Below are positions 8,297 through 17,127 of a stretch of DNA of 64,000 bases, piece by piece. Numbering within the stretch: position 1 is the stretch's first letter; each line of letters starts with the position of its first letter. Under the pieces are notes generated by a model, which was not told where the DNA came from, ran no database searches, and worked only from the letters and a program-made list of their open reading frames with translations. The stretch covers positions 229,377-293,376 of the forward strand of contig NZ_JABMJG010000011.1 in NCBI RefSeq assembly GCF_013376045.1, written 5' to 3'. The position numbers and the translations under genes were made by a program. The DNA is from Variovorax sp. SG517. Its GTDB lineage: Bacteria > Pseudomonadota > Gammaproteobacteria > Burkholderiales > Burkholderiaceae_C.

Positions 8297-9658
8297 TCAA
8301 GCCAGCCAGCGCCCCACGCGCGGCGTGTCGGCCAATTGCCAGATGCGCCGGCACAGCGCCTTCGCCTCGTCGGCCGTGGCGCCTTCGCCGTAGTGCGCGA
8401 GGCGCTGCATCTTGTCCTCGATCTCGGCGCGGCTCAGGCTGTTGCCGGGGTCGCCCTTGGGCTCGTCCACGCGGCCCTGCAGCGTGCGGCCGTCGGCGGT
8501 GTGCACGCTGACCTTGCCGATCCAGCGCGCGGGGTAGGCGGTGTCGACCTCCTCGTCGAGCTGCATCGTCACCTTCTCGCGGAAGGCCGCGACCTCGGGC
8601 GCGAGGAAGTCGCGGTCGAACTCGCCCAGGCCAGCGCGGCCATGCACGGCGATCAGGCCCAGCACCGTGCCCATCGAGAACTTGCCCTGGTGCACCGTGG
8701 CGGGCACATCGACGCGGCCCAGCACGTCGATGGCGCCCTGGTGCACGTGCGTGGTCACGCGCGACACGTCGGTGGGCTTCAGCCTGTTCTGCTGCATCAC
8801 CTGCAGCAGTGCGTCGGCGGCGGGGTGGGTGTGGCGGCAGGAGGCGTGGTACTTGAAGGAGGTCTCGGCCAGCGTCCAGCGCGTACCCAGGCCGTCGGTG
8901 AGCTTCGCCGGATCGGCATCGCTCGACATGCCCACGCCCAGGCCCTGCGCGCCTTCGAGGATCCTTGCCGCGCCCGTGAAGCCGTCCTGCGCGAGGTAGG
9001 TCGACATCAACCCGCTGGCAGCTGCGTGCGCGCAATGCAGCTGCTTGGAATCCGCCGCATCGCGCAGGAACTCCCACACGCCGGCCGATTGCGTACCGGC
9101 CGATCCGAAGGCGTGCAGCATCTGCTGCGGCGTGAGTTCCAGCAGGCGCCCCACCGCCGCAGCCGCCGCGAGCGTGCCCGCCGTCGCGGTCGTGTGGAAG
9201 GTCTTGTAGTGCGAGCGGCCGAGGAATTCGCCCACGCGGATGCCGACCTCATAGCCCGCGACAACGGCCGTGAGCAGCTGTGCGCCGCTCGCGCCGATGC
9301 TCTGCGCCACGGCCAGTGCAGGCGCGATGACGACGGCGGCCGGATGGAACACCGAGCCGTTGTGCACGTCGTCCTGCTCCACGAAATGCGAGGCCGCCGC
9401 GTTGACCAGCGCCGCGAACACCGGCGACGTGGTGCGTCGCGAGGTGAGCAGCTCGCTGGGCCCTTCGGCCGGGCCCATCATCTGCGCGAAGCGCTCGATG
9501 CTGCGCACCGGCCGCGCCGTGCGCGCCGCGAGCACCGAGCCCAGCCAGTCGAGCATCAGGTCTTCGGTGCGGCGCAGCACGGGGGCGGGGATGGCGTCGA
9601 ACTTGAGTTCGGCGGCGAAAGTCGCGAGCACCTTGCTCGGATGATCGACTGGATTCAT
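8297..9658 (-). CDS. MmgE/PrpD family protein
   Basis: A 453-residue MmgE/PrpD-fold protein, a family that includes 2-methylcitrate dehydratase and cis-aconitate decarboxylase. The conserved helical-domain segment (AASHFVEQDDVH, FHPAAVVIAPALA) and the KTFHTTATAGTLAAAAAVGRLL stretch are at about residues 88-185; KYHASCRHTHPAADAL lies near 280. It is last in a three-gene minus-strand operon with an acyl-CoA dehydrogenase and a citrate-synthase-like protein, the same trio as B. subtilis mmgC-mmgD-mmgE. Substrate not determinable. It converges on the decarboxylase with a 15-base gap. Confidence 0.9.
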   Translation of the reverse strand: MNPVDHPSKVLATFAAELKFDAIPAPVLRRTEDLMLDWLGSVLAARTARPVRSIERFAQMMGPAEGPSELLTSRRTTSPVFAALVNAAASHFVEQDDVHNGSVFHPAAVVIAPALAVAQSIGASGAQLLTAVVAGYEVGIRVGEFLGRSHYKTFHTTATAGTLAAAAAVGRLLELTPQQMLHAFGSAGTQSAGVWEFLRDAADSKQLHCAHAAASGLMSTYLAQDGFTGAARILEGAQGLGVGMSSDADPAKLTDGLGTRWTLAETSFKYHASCRHTHPAADALLQVMQQNRLKPTDVSRVTTHVHQGAIDVLGRVDVPATVHQGKFSMGTVLGLIAVHGRAGLGEFDRDFLAPEVAAFREKVTMQLDEEVDTAYPARWIGKVSVHTADGRTLQGRVDEPKGDPGNSLSRAEIEDKMQRLAHYGEGATADEAKALCRRIWQLADTPRVGRWLA

Positions 9659-9671
9659 GCAATGCGCTCCT

Positions 9672-10835
9672 TCAGAACGAACGGGGGAGGCCGAGCATGT
9701 GCTCCGCGACGTAGCTCAGGATGAGGTTGGTGGAGATCGGCGCCACCTGGTAGAGCCGCGTCTCCCTGAACTTGCGTTCGATGTCGTACTCGCAGGCGAA
9801 GCCGAAGCCGCCATGGAACTGCAGGCAGGCGTTGGCCGCCTCCCAGCTCGCCTTGGCCGCGAGGTACTTCGCCATGTTGGCCTGTGCGCCGCAGGGCTGG
9901 TGCGCATCGAAGAGGCGGCATGCTTCGTAGCGCATGAGGTTGGCCGCCTCCACCTCGATGAAAGATTCGGCAATGGGGAACTGCACGCCCTGGTTCTGGC
10001 CGATGGGCCGGCCGAACACCACGCGCTCCTTCGTGTACTTCGTGACCCGGTCGATGAACCAGTAGCCGTCGCCGATGCATTCGGCCGCGATCAGCGTGCG
10101 TTCGGCGTTCAGCCCGTCGAGGATGTACTTGAAGCCCTGGCCTTCCTCGCCGATGAGGTTCTCGGCCGGGATCTCCAGGTTCTCGAAGAACAGCTCGTTG
10201 GTCTCGTGGTTCACCATGTTGAGGATGGGCCGCACCTCCAGCCCCTTGCCGATGGCCTCTCGCAGGTCGACGATGAAGATCGACATGCCTTCCGACTTCT
10301 TCTTCACCTCCGCCAGCGGCGTGGTGCGCGCCAGCAGGATCATCAGGTCGGAATGCTGGATGCGCGAGATCCACACCTTCTGGCCGTTGACGACGTAGCG
10401 GTCGCCCTTCTTCACGGCGGTCGTCTTGATCTTGGTCGTGTCGGTGCCGGTGGTGGGCTCGGTCACGCCCATGGACTGCAGGCGCAGTTCGCCGTTGGCG
10501 ATCTTGGGCAGGTAGGCGCGCTTCTGCGCCTCGCTGCCGTGGCGCAGCAGCGTGCCCATGTTGTACATCTGGCCGTGGCAGGCGCCCGAGTTGCCGCCGC
10601 AGCGGTTGATCTCCTCCATGATGACCGAGGCCTCGGTCAGGCCCAGGCCCGAGCCGCCGTACTCCTGCGGGATCAGCGCGGCCATCCAGCCGGCCTTGGT
10701 GAGCGCGTCGACGAATTCGGCGGGGTAGCCGCGCGCCTCGTCGACCTTGCGGAAGTAGGCGTCGGGAAACTGCGCGCACAGGTCGCGCACGGCGTCGCGG
10801 ATGTCGAGAAAGTTCTTGTCGTTGGCGTTGTTCAT
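9672..10835 (-). CDS. acyl-CoA dehydrogenase
   Basis: A 387-residue FAD-dependent acyl-CoA dehydrogenase of normal length. It shows the flavin/substrate signature TEPTTGTDTTKIKT, then NGQKVWIS, the arginine-rich KERVVFGRPIGQNQGVQFPIAE helix region and a C-terminal FHGGFGFACEYDIERKFR segment. The start is MNNANDK at 10835; longer readings run into the citrate-synthase-like gene. It lies 13 bases from the MmgE/PrpD gene and 20 from the gene upstream, so it is the middle gene of an operon. It would introduce an alpha,beta double bond into a CoA thioester. Confidence 0.93.
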   Translation of the reverse strand: MNNANDKNFLDIRDAVRDLCAQFPDAYFRKVDEARGYPAEFVDALTKAGWMAALIPQEYGGSGLGLTEASVIMEEINRCGGNSGACHGQMYNMGTLLRHGSEAQKRAYLPKIANGELRLQSMGVTEPTTGTDTTKIKTTAVKKGDRYVVNGQKVWISRIQHSDLMILLARTTPLAEVKKKSEGMSIFIVDLREAIGKGLEVRPILNMVNHETNELFFENLEIPAENLIGEEGQGFKYILDGLNAERTLIAAECIGDGYWFIDRVTKYTKERVVFGRPIGQNQGVQFPIAESFIEVEAANLMRYEACRLFDAHQPCGAQANMAKYLAAKASWEAANACLQFHGGFGFACEYDIERKFRETRLYQVAPISTNLILSYVAEHMLGLPRSF

Positions 10836-10855
10836 CGGTTCTTCGCTGCTGCTGT

Positions 10856-11641
10856 TCAGTCCTGGCGGGGCTCGCCCGCTTCTTTCTCCACGCGCTGCCA
10901 GATCTCGACGGCCATCGGATCGTCGATCTCCTCCAGGATGTGGCCCACCAGCCCGATGGCGCGCGCCATCACGCCGAAGCCGCGGATGATCTTCCAGGGA
11001 AAGCCGAACTCGGCCGCGATCGCGCCGATGGCGCCCGTCGCGTTGATCGGCAGCGACTTGCCCGACACGCGCTCGGCCTCTTCCTGCACCGCCTGCATCA
11101 GCGCGACGTAGTGCGTGGAAAGCCCGTTCTCCGCCGCGATCTGGAAGAGACGCGGCGTGCGCGGATCGATGGGCTTGTGCAGCGGGTGGCCCAGCCCCGG
11201 CACGATCAGCTTGCGCGCGCGGTGGTCGGCCACGATGTCCTTCGCCATGTCGGCGAGCGGGCGAGAGGGCTTCTCGCCGAAGGGGATCGCGTCGTAGAGC
11301 ATCTTCGCGGCGCCCTCGGTGCTGCCGACGAACACCGTGCCCAGCCCGCACAGGCCCGCCGCCACGGCCGCCTGCAGCGCCTCGGGCGCGCCCGCGTAGG
11401 TGAGGCGCGCCGCCAGCGCGCTGGGCGTGACGCCGTGCTCCACCAGCGTGACGACGATGGCGTTGAAGGTCACCGACTCCTGCGGCGTGGGAATGCGCCC
11501 GGTCAGCTCCAGGAAGGCCATGTCGCCCAGGTTCAGGTGGCCGAGGATCTCCGAGGGCAGGTCGCGCCCGCGCACGGTGATCTTGTCGGGCGTGCTGTGG
11601 CCCAGCGCCGTATGCAGAGACTTTTTGATCTTGGTGGTCAT
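10856..11641 (-). CDS. short citrate-synthase-like protein (citryl-CoA lyase family)
   Basis: At 261 residues this is far shorter than citrate synthases (about 400) and resembles the stand-alone citryl-CoA lyase-like forms. His69 (EHGVTPS) and His152 (GLGHP) match the two active-site histidines of the citrate synthase fold. At the place of the catalytic Asp the sequence reads INATGA, with Thr202, so the third catalytic residue appears to be lost or moved. It is first in the operon with acyl-CoA dehydrogenase and MmgE/PrpD. A C-C bond forming or cleaving reaction on a CoA ester is expected, but its chemistry is uncertain. Confidence 0.8.
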   Translation of the reverse strand: MTTKIKKSLHTALGHSTPDKITVRGRDLPSEILGHLNLGDMAFLELTGRIPTPQESVTFNAIVVTLVEHGVTPSALAARLTYAGAPEALQAAVAAGLCGLGTVFVGSTEGAAKMLYDAIPFGEKPSRPLADMAKDIVADHRARKLIVPGLGHPLHKPIDPRTPRLFQIAAENGLSTHYVALMQAVQEEAERVSGKSLPINATGAIGAIAAEFGFPWKIIRGFGVMARAIGLVGHILEEIDDPMAVEIWQRVEKEAGEPRQD

Positions 11642-11747
11642 GGGCCGAATCTAGCCCGCACGCGCGCGCAGCGGCTCTCTGATTGCGAAACCCTCCCTTC
11701 GGCAAATGCAAATGCCGCTTTGCAGGGCCTTCTGTCACGCTGCGGCG

Positions 11748-14069
11748 ATGGACCTCGAATCACTTGCGGCAGTGCGCGAATCGGCACTGGACTACTTCGA
11801 ACGCAGCCGTGCCCTGCAACGTCGGCGCGAGCGCATGGAGCGCCCCGGCGGCGACGAGGCCGAGGGCTGGCAGGACATCGCCGCGCTCGGCTGGACCGGC
11901 ATGCTGGCGCCCGAATCGGCCGGAGGGCTGGCACTGGGGCTCGACGGCGCGGCCGAGATCTTCCGCGCGGCCGGCGAGCATGCGGCACCCGAGCCGCTGC
12001 TGGCCGTGGCCGGCCTCGGTGCGCTGCTGCTGGCGCGGCTGGACACGCCTGGCGCGAACGCGCTGCTCGCCGAACTGGTCGCGGGCCGCAGCCTGCCCGC
12101 ACTGGCCTGGCAGGAGAGCGCGGGCGACCTGAGCGCGGTGCCGCTGGCCTGCGGCTGCGAGCCACGACCCGGAGGCGGCGTGCTGCTGCAGGGCGAGAAG
12201 CTCATGGTGCTGCCCGGCGCGGCCGCCAGCGGCTGGCTGGTGTCGGCGCGCGGTGACGACGACGCCGTGCTGCTGTGGGTGCCGCGCGGCACCGCGGGCG
12301 TGATCGAAACGCCGGTGCCGCTGGTCGACGGCAGCCAGGCCTCGAACCTGCGCTTCGAGCAGGCCGTGCTGCCGGCCGGTGCGGTGCTCGCCGATGGGCC
12401 GGCCGCGCAGGAGGCGCTGCGCCATGCGCTCGCGGCTGGCCAGATCCTGCAGTCGGCAGAGCTGCTGGGTGCGGGGCAGGCGATGCTGGCGCAGACGCTG
12501 GCCTACCTGCGCACCCGCTCGCAGTTCGGCAAGCCCATCGGCAGCTTCCAGGCGCTGCAGCATCGCTGCGTCGACATGTTCATCCACCTCGAAGTGGCGA
12601 AGGCCACGCTGGACGAGGTGCTCGCGTTGGCCGTGCAGGGCCTGCCGGCGCAGCGGCTCGAAGCCGAGGCCAGCCGCGTCAACGCGCGCTGCACTGCCGC
12701 CGCGCTGCAGGCCTCGCGCGCTTCCGTGCAGCTGCACGGCGCCATCGGCTACACGCAGGAGTGCGACCTGAGCCTTTTCTACAAGCGCGTGCTGTGCCTC
12801 TCGGCTTGGCTGGGCAACGTGAGCGCGCATCAGCGCAGGCACGCCGTGCTGTCGGGCGATGCAGAGGCTACACCGGGCATTGCCGAGTGGAACGGCGGGT
12901 TTCCGCGCACCGCCGACTGGTCCGCCATGCCCGAGGCCGACTTCCGCCGCATGGTGCGCGCCTTCCTGCAGCAGCGCTATCCGCAGCAGCTGCGCTATCT
13001 CTCGCACCGCGCACGCTGGAGCGAGATGCGCGAGTGGTATCTCACGCTCTCGGCGCAGGGCTGGATCGCGCCCGCATGGCCGCAGTCGCACGGCGGCATG
13101 GGGCTGCCTGCGGACAAGCTCATCGCGTGGATCGAGGAGCTGGAGCAGCACGGCGTGGCGCGCGCGCCCGACCAGGGCATCGTGATGATCGGGCCGCTGC
13201 TGATCCAGCACGGCACTGCGGAGCAGCAGCAACGCTTCCTGCCGCGCATCCTCAGCGGCGAGCATGTGTGGTGCCAGGGCTATTCGGAGCCCAACGCCGG
13301 TTCCGACCTCGCGGGCCTGCGCACCGAGGCGATGCCGGCGCGCGACGCGCAGGGCGAGCACTTCATCGTCAACGGCCAGAAGATCTGGACCACGCTCGCA
13401 CAGGACGCCAACCACATCTTCATGCTGGTGCGCACCGACAAGGACGCACGCAAGCAGGAGGGCATCAGCTTCCTGCTGTGCGACCTGCGCACGCCGGGGA
13501 TCACCATCCGGCCGATCCACACGCTGGCGGGCGAGCCGGAGTTCTGCGAAGTGTTCTTCGACAACGTGCGCGTGCCGGCCGCAAACCTCGTGGGCAGGCT
13601 GCACGGCGGCTGGAGCATCGCGAAGGCGCTGCTGGGTTTCGAGCGCATCTTCCTGGGCAGCCCCAAGCAGTCGCAGTACGCGCTGGGCCAGCTCGCGCGG
13701 CTGGCGCAGGCGCGGCGCCTCTTCGCCGACCCGGTGTTCGCGCAGCGCTTTGCGGCGCTGCGGCTCGACGTGCTCGACCTCTCGGCCGCCTACACCGGCT
13801 TCGCCAACATCGTGCGCGCGGGCAAGCCGCTGCCGGCGTCGGTGTCGCTGCTGAAGATATGGGCCAGCGAGACCTACAACCGCATCGGCGCGCTGCTGGT
13901 CGAGGCCGGCGAGGAGCAGGGCGCGGTCGCCGGCGACCAGGTGCTCGACGGCCAGACCTTCAACGTGCTCTCGCCGCTCATCGGCTCTACCGCCGCAATG
14001 ATCTACGGCGGTACCAACGAGATACAGCGCAACATCCTCGCGCGGCAGGTGCTCGACTTGCCTGTGTGA
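11748..14069 (+). CDS. fused double acyl-CoA dehydrogenase
   Basis: A 773-residue protein made of two acyl-CoA dehydrogenase domains in one chain. The first (about residues 1-370) has the R-SQFGKPIGSFQALQHRCVD helix region; the second (about 380-773) has NGQKIWTT, the substrate/flavin motif YSEPNAGSDLAGL, and a terminal YGGTNEIQRNILARQVL. Separate pairs of such subunits form heteromeric dehydrogenases for steroid or dicarboxylic (pimeloyl-type) CoA esters, so this looks like a covalent version. It starts 106 bases from the divergent citrate-synthase-like gene and precedes a Bug gene. ATG 11748 is chosen over an in-frame ATG-like start 14 codons earlier because MDLESLAAVRES is the natural N terminus. 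Confidence 0.9.
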   Translation: MDLESLAAVRESALDYFERSRALQRRRERMERPGGDEAEGWQDIAALGWTGMLAPESAGGLALGLDGAAEIFRAAGEHAAPEPLLAVAGLGALLLARLDTPGANALLAELVAGRSLPALAWQESAGDLSAVPLACGCEPRPGGGVLLQGEKLMVLPGAAASGWLVSARGDDDAVLLWVPRGTAGVIETPVPLVDGSQASNLRFEQAVLPAGAVLADGPAAQEALRHALAAGQILQSAELLGAGQAMLAQTLAYLRTRSQFGKPIGSFQALQHRCVDMFIHLEVAKATLDEVLALAVQGLPAQRLEAEASRVNARCTAAALQASRASVQLHGAIGYTQECDLSLFYKRVLCLSAWLGNVSAHQRRHAVLSGDAEATPGIAEWNGGFPRTADWSAMPEADFRRMVRAFLQQRYPQQLRYLSHRARWSEMREWYLTLSAQGWIAPAWPQSHGGMGLPADKLIAWIEELEQHGVARAPDQGIVMIGPLLIQHGTAEQQQRFLPRILSGEHVWCQGYSEPNAGSDLAGLRTEAMPARDAQGEHFIVNGQKIWTTLAQDANHIFMLVRTDKDARKQEGISFLLCDLRTPGITIRPIHTLAGEPEFCEVFFDNVRVPAANLVGRLHGGWSIAKALLGFERIFLGSPKQSQYALGQLARLAQARRLFADPVFAQRFAALRLDVLDLSAAYTGFANIVRAGKPLPASVSLLKIWASETYNRIGALLVEAGEEQGAVAGDQVLDGQTFNVLSPLIGSTAAMIYGGTNEIQRNILARQVLDLPV

Positions 14070-14109
14070 GCGAGGGCGTCGAAGAAATTCAAAACAGGAG
14101 ACAACGCTC

Positions 14110-15096
14110 ATGACATCGATCCACTTCTCGCGCCGCCAGCTCATGGCCGCGGTGGCCGGCGGCGCGGCACTCGGCGTGCTGCCGCACCGTGCATTCGCGC
14201 AGCAGCCACTTCCATCACTCATCAAGCTCGTGGTCGGCTATTCGGCCGGCGGCCCGGTGGACGGCGCCGCGCGCCTGCTCGCGCCCGCGCTGGGGCAGGA
14301 GCTGGGCACGCAGGTGATCGTGGACAACCGCCCCGGCGCCAGCGGCTCGCTGGGCGGCGACGCGGTGGCCAAGGCCGCGCCCGACGGCGCCACGCTCTTC
14401 TTCGGCGCGAGCCCGACGATCACGATCAACCCCAACGTGCAGCGCCACATGGCCTTCGATCCGATGAAGGATCTCGCGCCCATCGCGCCGCTGGTGGACT
14501 ACACCAACGTGCTCGTCGTCAACAACGAGGTGCCGGTGCGCAGCGTGGCCGAGCTGCTGGCCTATGCGAAGGCGCGGCCGGGCAAGGTGTTCTACGGATC
14601 GGCCGGCGTGGGCGCCTCCAACCACCTGAGCGGCGCACTGCTGGAGAAGATGGCCGGCGTGCAGCTCACGCACGTGCCCTACAAGGGCAGCGCGCCCGCG
14701 CTCGCCGACGTGATGGCGGGCACCGTGACCATGATGTTCGACATCATCGCCACCTCGAAGCCCTTCATCCAGACGGGCAAGGTGCGCGCGCTGGCCGTCA
14801 CCTCGCGCCAGCGCAATCGCATGCTGCCGGACGTACCGACGATGGTCGAGTCGGGCCTGCCGGGCTACGACGTGGGTGGCTGGTTCGGCCTGTACGGGCC
14901 GGCGCGCATGGACCCGGCGCTGGTCGCGCGCATCAACGCCGCCGCGCAGAAGATGCTGGCGCGCGAGGACATCGCCAGCCGGCTGCGCGAGCAGGGCTAC
15001 GACGTGTGGTCGGGCGCGGCCCAGGTGCTGGCCGCCAAGGGCAAGTCCGACCGGCAGCTGTGGGCGACGGCCTCCAAGGGCATCGAGGCGGAATAG
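14110..15096 (+). CDS. Bug-family periplasmic solute-binding protein
   Basis: A 328-residue TctC/Bug protein. The N terminus SRRQLMAAVAGGAALGVL...AFAQ has a twin-arginine-like start followed by a hydrophobic stretch, so export may use Tat or Sec. The mature part carries LIKLVVGYSAGGPVDGAARLL, NRPGASGSLGGD, APDGATL and HVPYKGSAPAL, all family hallmarks. It lies 40 bases after the double acyl-CoA dehydrogenase and 3 bases before the acyl-CoA ligase, giving a compact uptake, activation and oxidation operon. Confidence 0.93.
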   Translation: MTSIHFSRRQLMAAVAGGAALGVLPHRAFAQQPLPSLIKLVVGYSAGGPVDGAARLLAPALGQELGTQVIVDNRPGASGSLGGDAVAKAAPDGATLFFGASPTITINPNVQRHMAFDPMKDLAPIAPLVDYTNVLVVNNEVPVRSVAELLAYAKARPGKVFYGSAGVGASNHLSGALLEKMAGVQLTHVPYKGSAPALADVMAGTVTMMFDIIATSKPFIQTGKVRALAVTSRQRNRMLPDVPTMVESGLPGYDVGGWFGLYGPARMDPALVARINAAAQKMLAREDIASRLREQGYDVWSGAAQVLAAKGKSDRQLWATASKGIEAE

Positions 15097-15099
15097 GCG

Positions 15100-16617
15100 A
15101 TGCGGCGGATCCATCACCTGCTCGAAGAGCGTGCAGCGAGCACGCCAGAGGCTGTGTTTCTTTTCGAGCCCGGCGGCACTACGACTTACGCGCAGCTTCA
15201 GTCCATGGCCGATGCCGCCACGCAGGACCTGCTGGCCGCCGGCGTGCGGCCGACCGACCGCGTGCTGCTGGTGGCGGAGAACTGCGCCGCGCACATCGCG
15301 CTCATCATGGCCTGCAGCCGCATGGGCGCATGGTCGTGCGGCGTGAACGCGCGCATGTCGCCGGGCGAGATCGCGGCCATCGCCGAGCGGGCGGATGCGC
15401 GGCTGTGCTGCTACACGACGGCAGCCTCCGAAGCCGCCGCGGAGCATGCGGGCAGGGCCGGTGCGAAGCCGACTTCGCTGGAAGGCGTGATGCGCTCGGC
15501 CACCCGCGAAGACGCGCGCACCGAGCCCGACCCGGCGCTGGGCGACACGGCCGCCATCATCTTCACCTCCGGCACCTCGGGCACGCCCAAGGGCGTGATG
15601 GTGTCGCACCGCGGCCTGCTGCACTTCGGACGAGTGTCGGCGCGGATTCGCGCACTGGACGGGCACGACCGCGTCTATGCCTTCCTGCCGATGACGCACA
15701 TCTTCGGCATCGGCACGGTGCTGATGGCCGCGCTCACCGGAGGCGCGGCGCTGGTGCTGCGCGGCTGCTTCTCGCCGGCCGACGTGCTGCAGGCGCTGGC
15801 GCACGAGCAGGTGTCGAACCTGCTCGGCCCGCCGACGATGTATGCGCGGCTGCTCGCGCACATCGAGGCCGGGCATGCGGTGCCGCGCTTTCCGCACCTG
15901 CGCTACGTCTACACCGGTTCGGCGCCGCTCGATCCGGCGCTCAAGCAGCGCGTGGAGCGGCTCTTCGGGCAGCCGCTGCATTACGGCTACGGGCTGTCGG
16001 AGTACGCGGGCTCGGTGTTTCTCACTCGCACCGAGTCGCCACGCGCCGATACCTCCGCCGGGCATGCGGTGGAAGGCGGCGAGGCGCGCATCGTCGGCCC
16101 CGACGGCAACGACGTGGCCCAGGGCGACACCGGCGAGATCTGGCTGCGCGGCCCCGGCCTGATGCTCGGCTACTTCCGCGACGCGGCCGCCACCGCGCAG
16201 GTGATGCGCCCCGGCGGCTGGTACGCGACCGGCGACCTCGGGCGCTTCGGCGAGGACGGCGCGCTCTTCGTGGTCGGGCGGCTGAAGGAAATGATCATCC
16301 GCTCGGGCTTCAACGTGTACCCGGCGGAGATCGAGGCGGTCATCGGCCGCTTCGAGGGCGTGCACCAGTGCGCGGTGATCGGCGTACCGGAGGCCGACGG
16401 CAACGAGCAGGTGGTCGCCTTCATCGAGCTGAAGCCGGGCGCGACGCTCGACGAGGCAGCGCTGCGCGCACACCTTGCCGGGAACCTCTCGCCCTACAAG
16501 CGCCCGGCGCGCATCGAGCTGATCGATGCGATGCCCACCACGGCCAACGGCAAGCTGCTCAAGCGTGAACTGAAGGCGCGCTGTCTGGCAGCCGCAGTGG
16601 GTGTGGCGCGCAGCTAA
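15100..16617 (+). CDS. AMP-dependent acyl-CoA ligase
   Basis: A 505-residue ANL-superfamily adenylating enzyme that activates a carboxylic acid to its CoA thioester. The P-loop-like motif IFTSGTSGTPKGVM is near residues 151-164, YGYGLSEYAGS in the middle, the hinge-containing GWYATGDLG and GRLKEMIIRSGFNVYP near 375-410, and the catalytic lysine in TANGKLLKREL near the C terminus. Length is typical. It is the last gene of the plus-strand operon and presumably activates the acid imported by the adjacent Bug protein, before the double dehydrogenase acts. Confidence 0.93.
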   Translation: MRRIHHLLEERAASTPEAVFLFEPGGTTTYAQLQSMADAATQDLLAAGVRPTDRVLLVAENCAAHIALIMACSRMGAWSCGVNARMSPGEIAAIAERADARLCCYTTAASEAAAEHAGRAGAKPTSLEGVMRSATREDARTEPDPALGDTAAIIFTSGTSGTPKGVMVSHRGLLHFGRVSARIRALDGHDRVYAFLPMTHIFGIGTVLMAALTGGAALVLRGCFSPADVLQALAHEQVSNLLGPPTMYARLLAHIEAGHAVPRFPHLRYVYTGSAPLDPALKQRVERLFGQPLHYGYGLSEYAGSVFLTRTESPRADTSAGHAVEGGEARIVGPDGNDVAQGDTGEIWLRGPGLMLGYFRDAAATAQVMRPGGWYATGDLGRFGEDGALFVVGRLKEMIIRSGFNVYPAEIEAVIGRFEGVHQCAVIGVPEADGNEQVVAFIELKPGATLDEAALRAHLAGNLSPYKRPARIELIDAMPTTANGKLLKRELKARCLAAAVGVARS

Positions 16618-16772
16618 GCGCGGGCAAGGGCGGCGGCGCGCCGCTTCCGGACATCTCCAGCCGCGGCCGCTTCGGACTTCTCCTGCAAGCGGGTGCGCTG
16701 CCGTCCGCCATAAGGAGCCGCGCGGGCGTCGCAAGGTGAAGTCTTCTCCAAGGTAAACACAGGAAACACACC

Positions 16773-16952
16773 ATGGCCGATGACCTGAGCAAGCGCGGGC
16801 CGCAGGATGCCGCCCGCATCAACGTGAACGAGGCGCACGAGGTGCGCTACTGGACCCAGACGCTGGGCGTGACCGAGGCGCAGCTGCGCTCGGCCATCGC
16901 GGCGGCCGGTGTCGAGGTGAAGGACGTGCGCGCCTACCTCGGCAAGCCCTGA
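16773..16952 (+). CDS. DUF3606 domain-containing small protein
   Basis: A 59-residue protein, MADDLSKRGPQD...INVNEAHEVRYWTQTLGVTE, ending DVRAYLGKP. The order (Pro/Asp start, INV-EA-EVRYW, LGVTEAQL, VEVKDVRAYLG) matches the small DUF3606 family common in Proteobacteria. Its function is unknown. It is probably a monocistronic gene, with AGGAAACACACC before the ATG. It lies 155 bases after the ligase. Confidence 0.85.
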   Translation: MADDLSKRGPQDAARINVNEAHEVRYWTQTLGVTEAQLRSAIAAAGVEVKDVRAYLGKP

Positions 16953-17127
16953 GCGCCTGGCGGCAGCCGGTGGCCGCCCGGGCGGAAGCCGGAGGCGGCA
17001 CCACGGTAGGCACCCTCCTACACCTGGGGGTGGGCTTGATACTTCATACTTGTTACCAGAACGTTTCTGGAGGCAAGCTGTTCTTGATCCTGCCGATGTC
17101 GAACCCGATGCCCGTGGCCGCCGCCCG

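Noticed and set aside
16633..16644. perfect 12-bp palindrome GCGGCGCGCCGC after the acyl-CoA ligase
   Set aside because: Such GC palindromes are expected by chance in this composition; there is no T tract and no nearby promoter.
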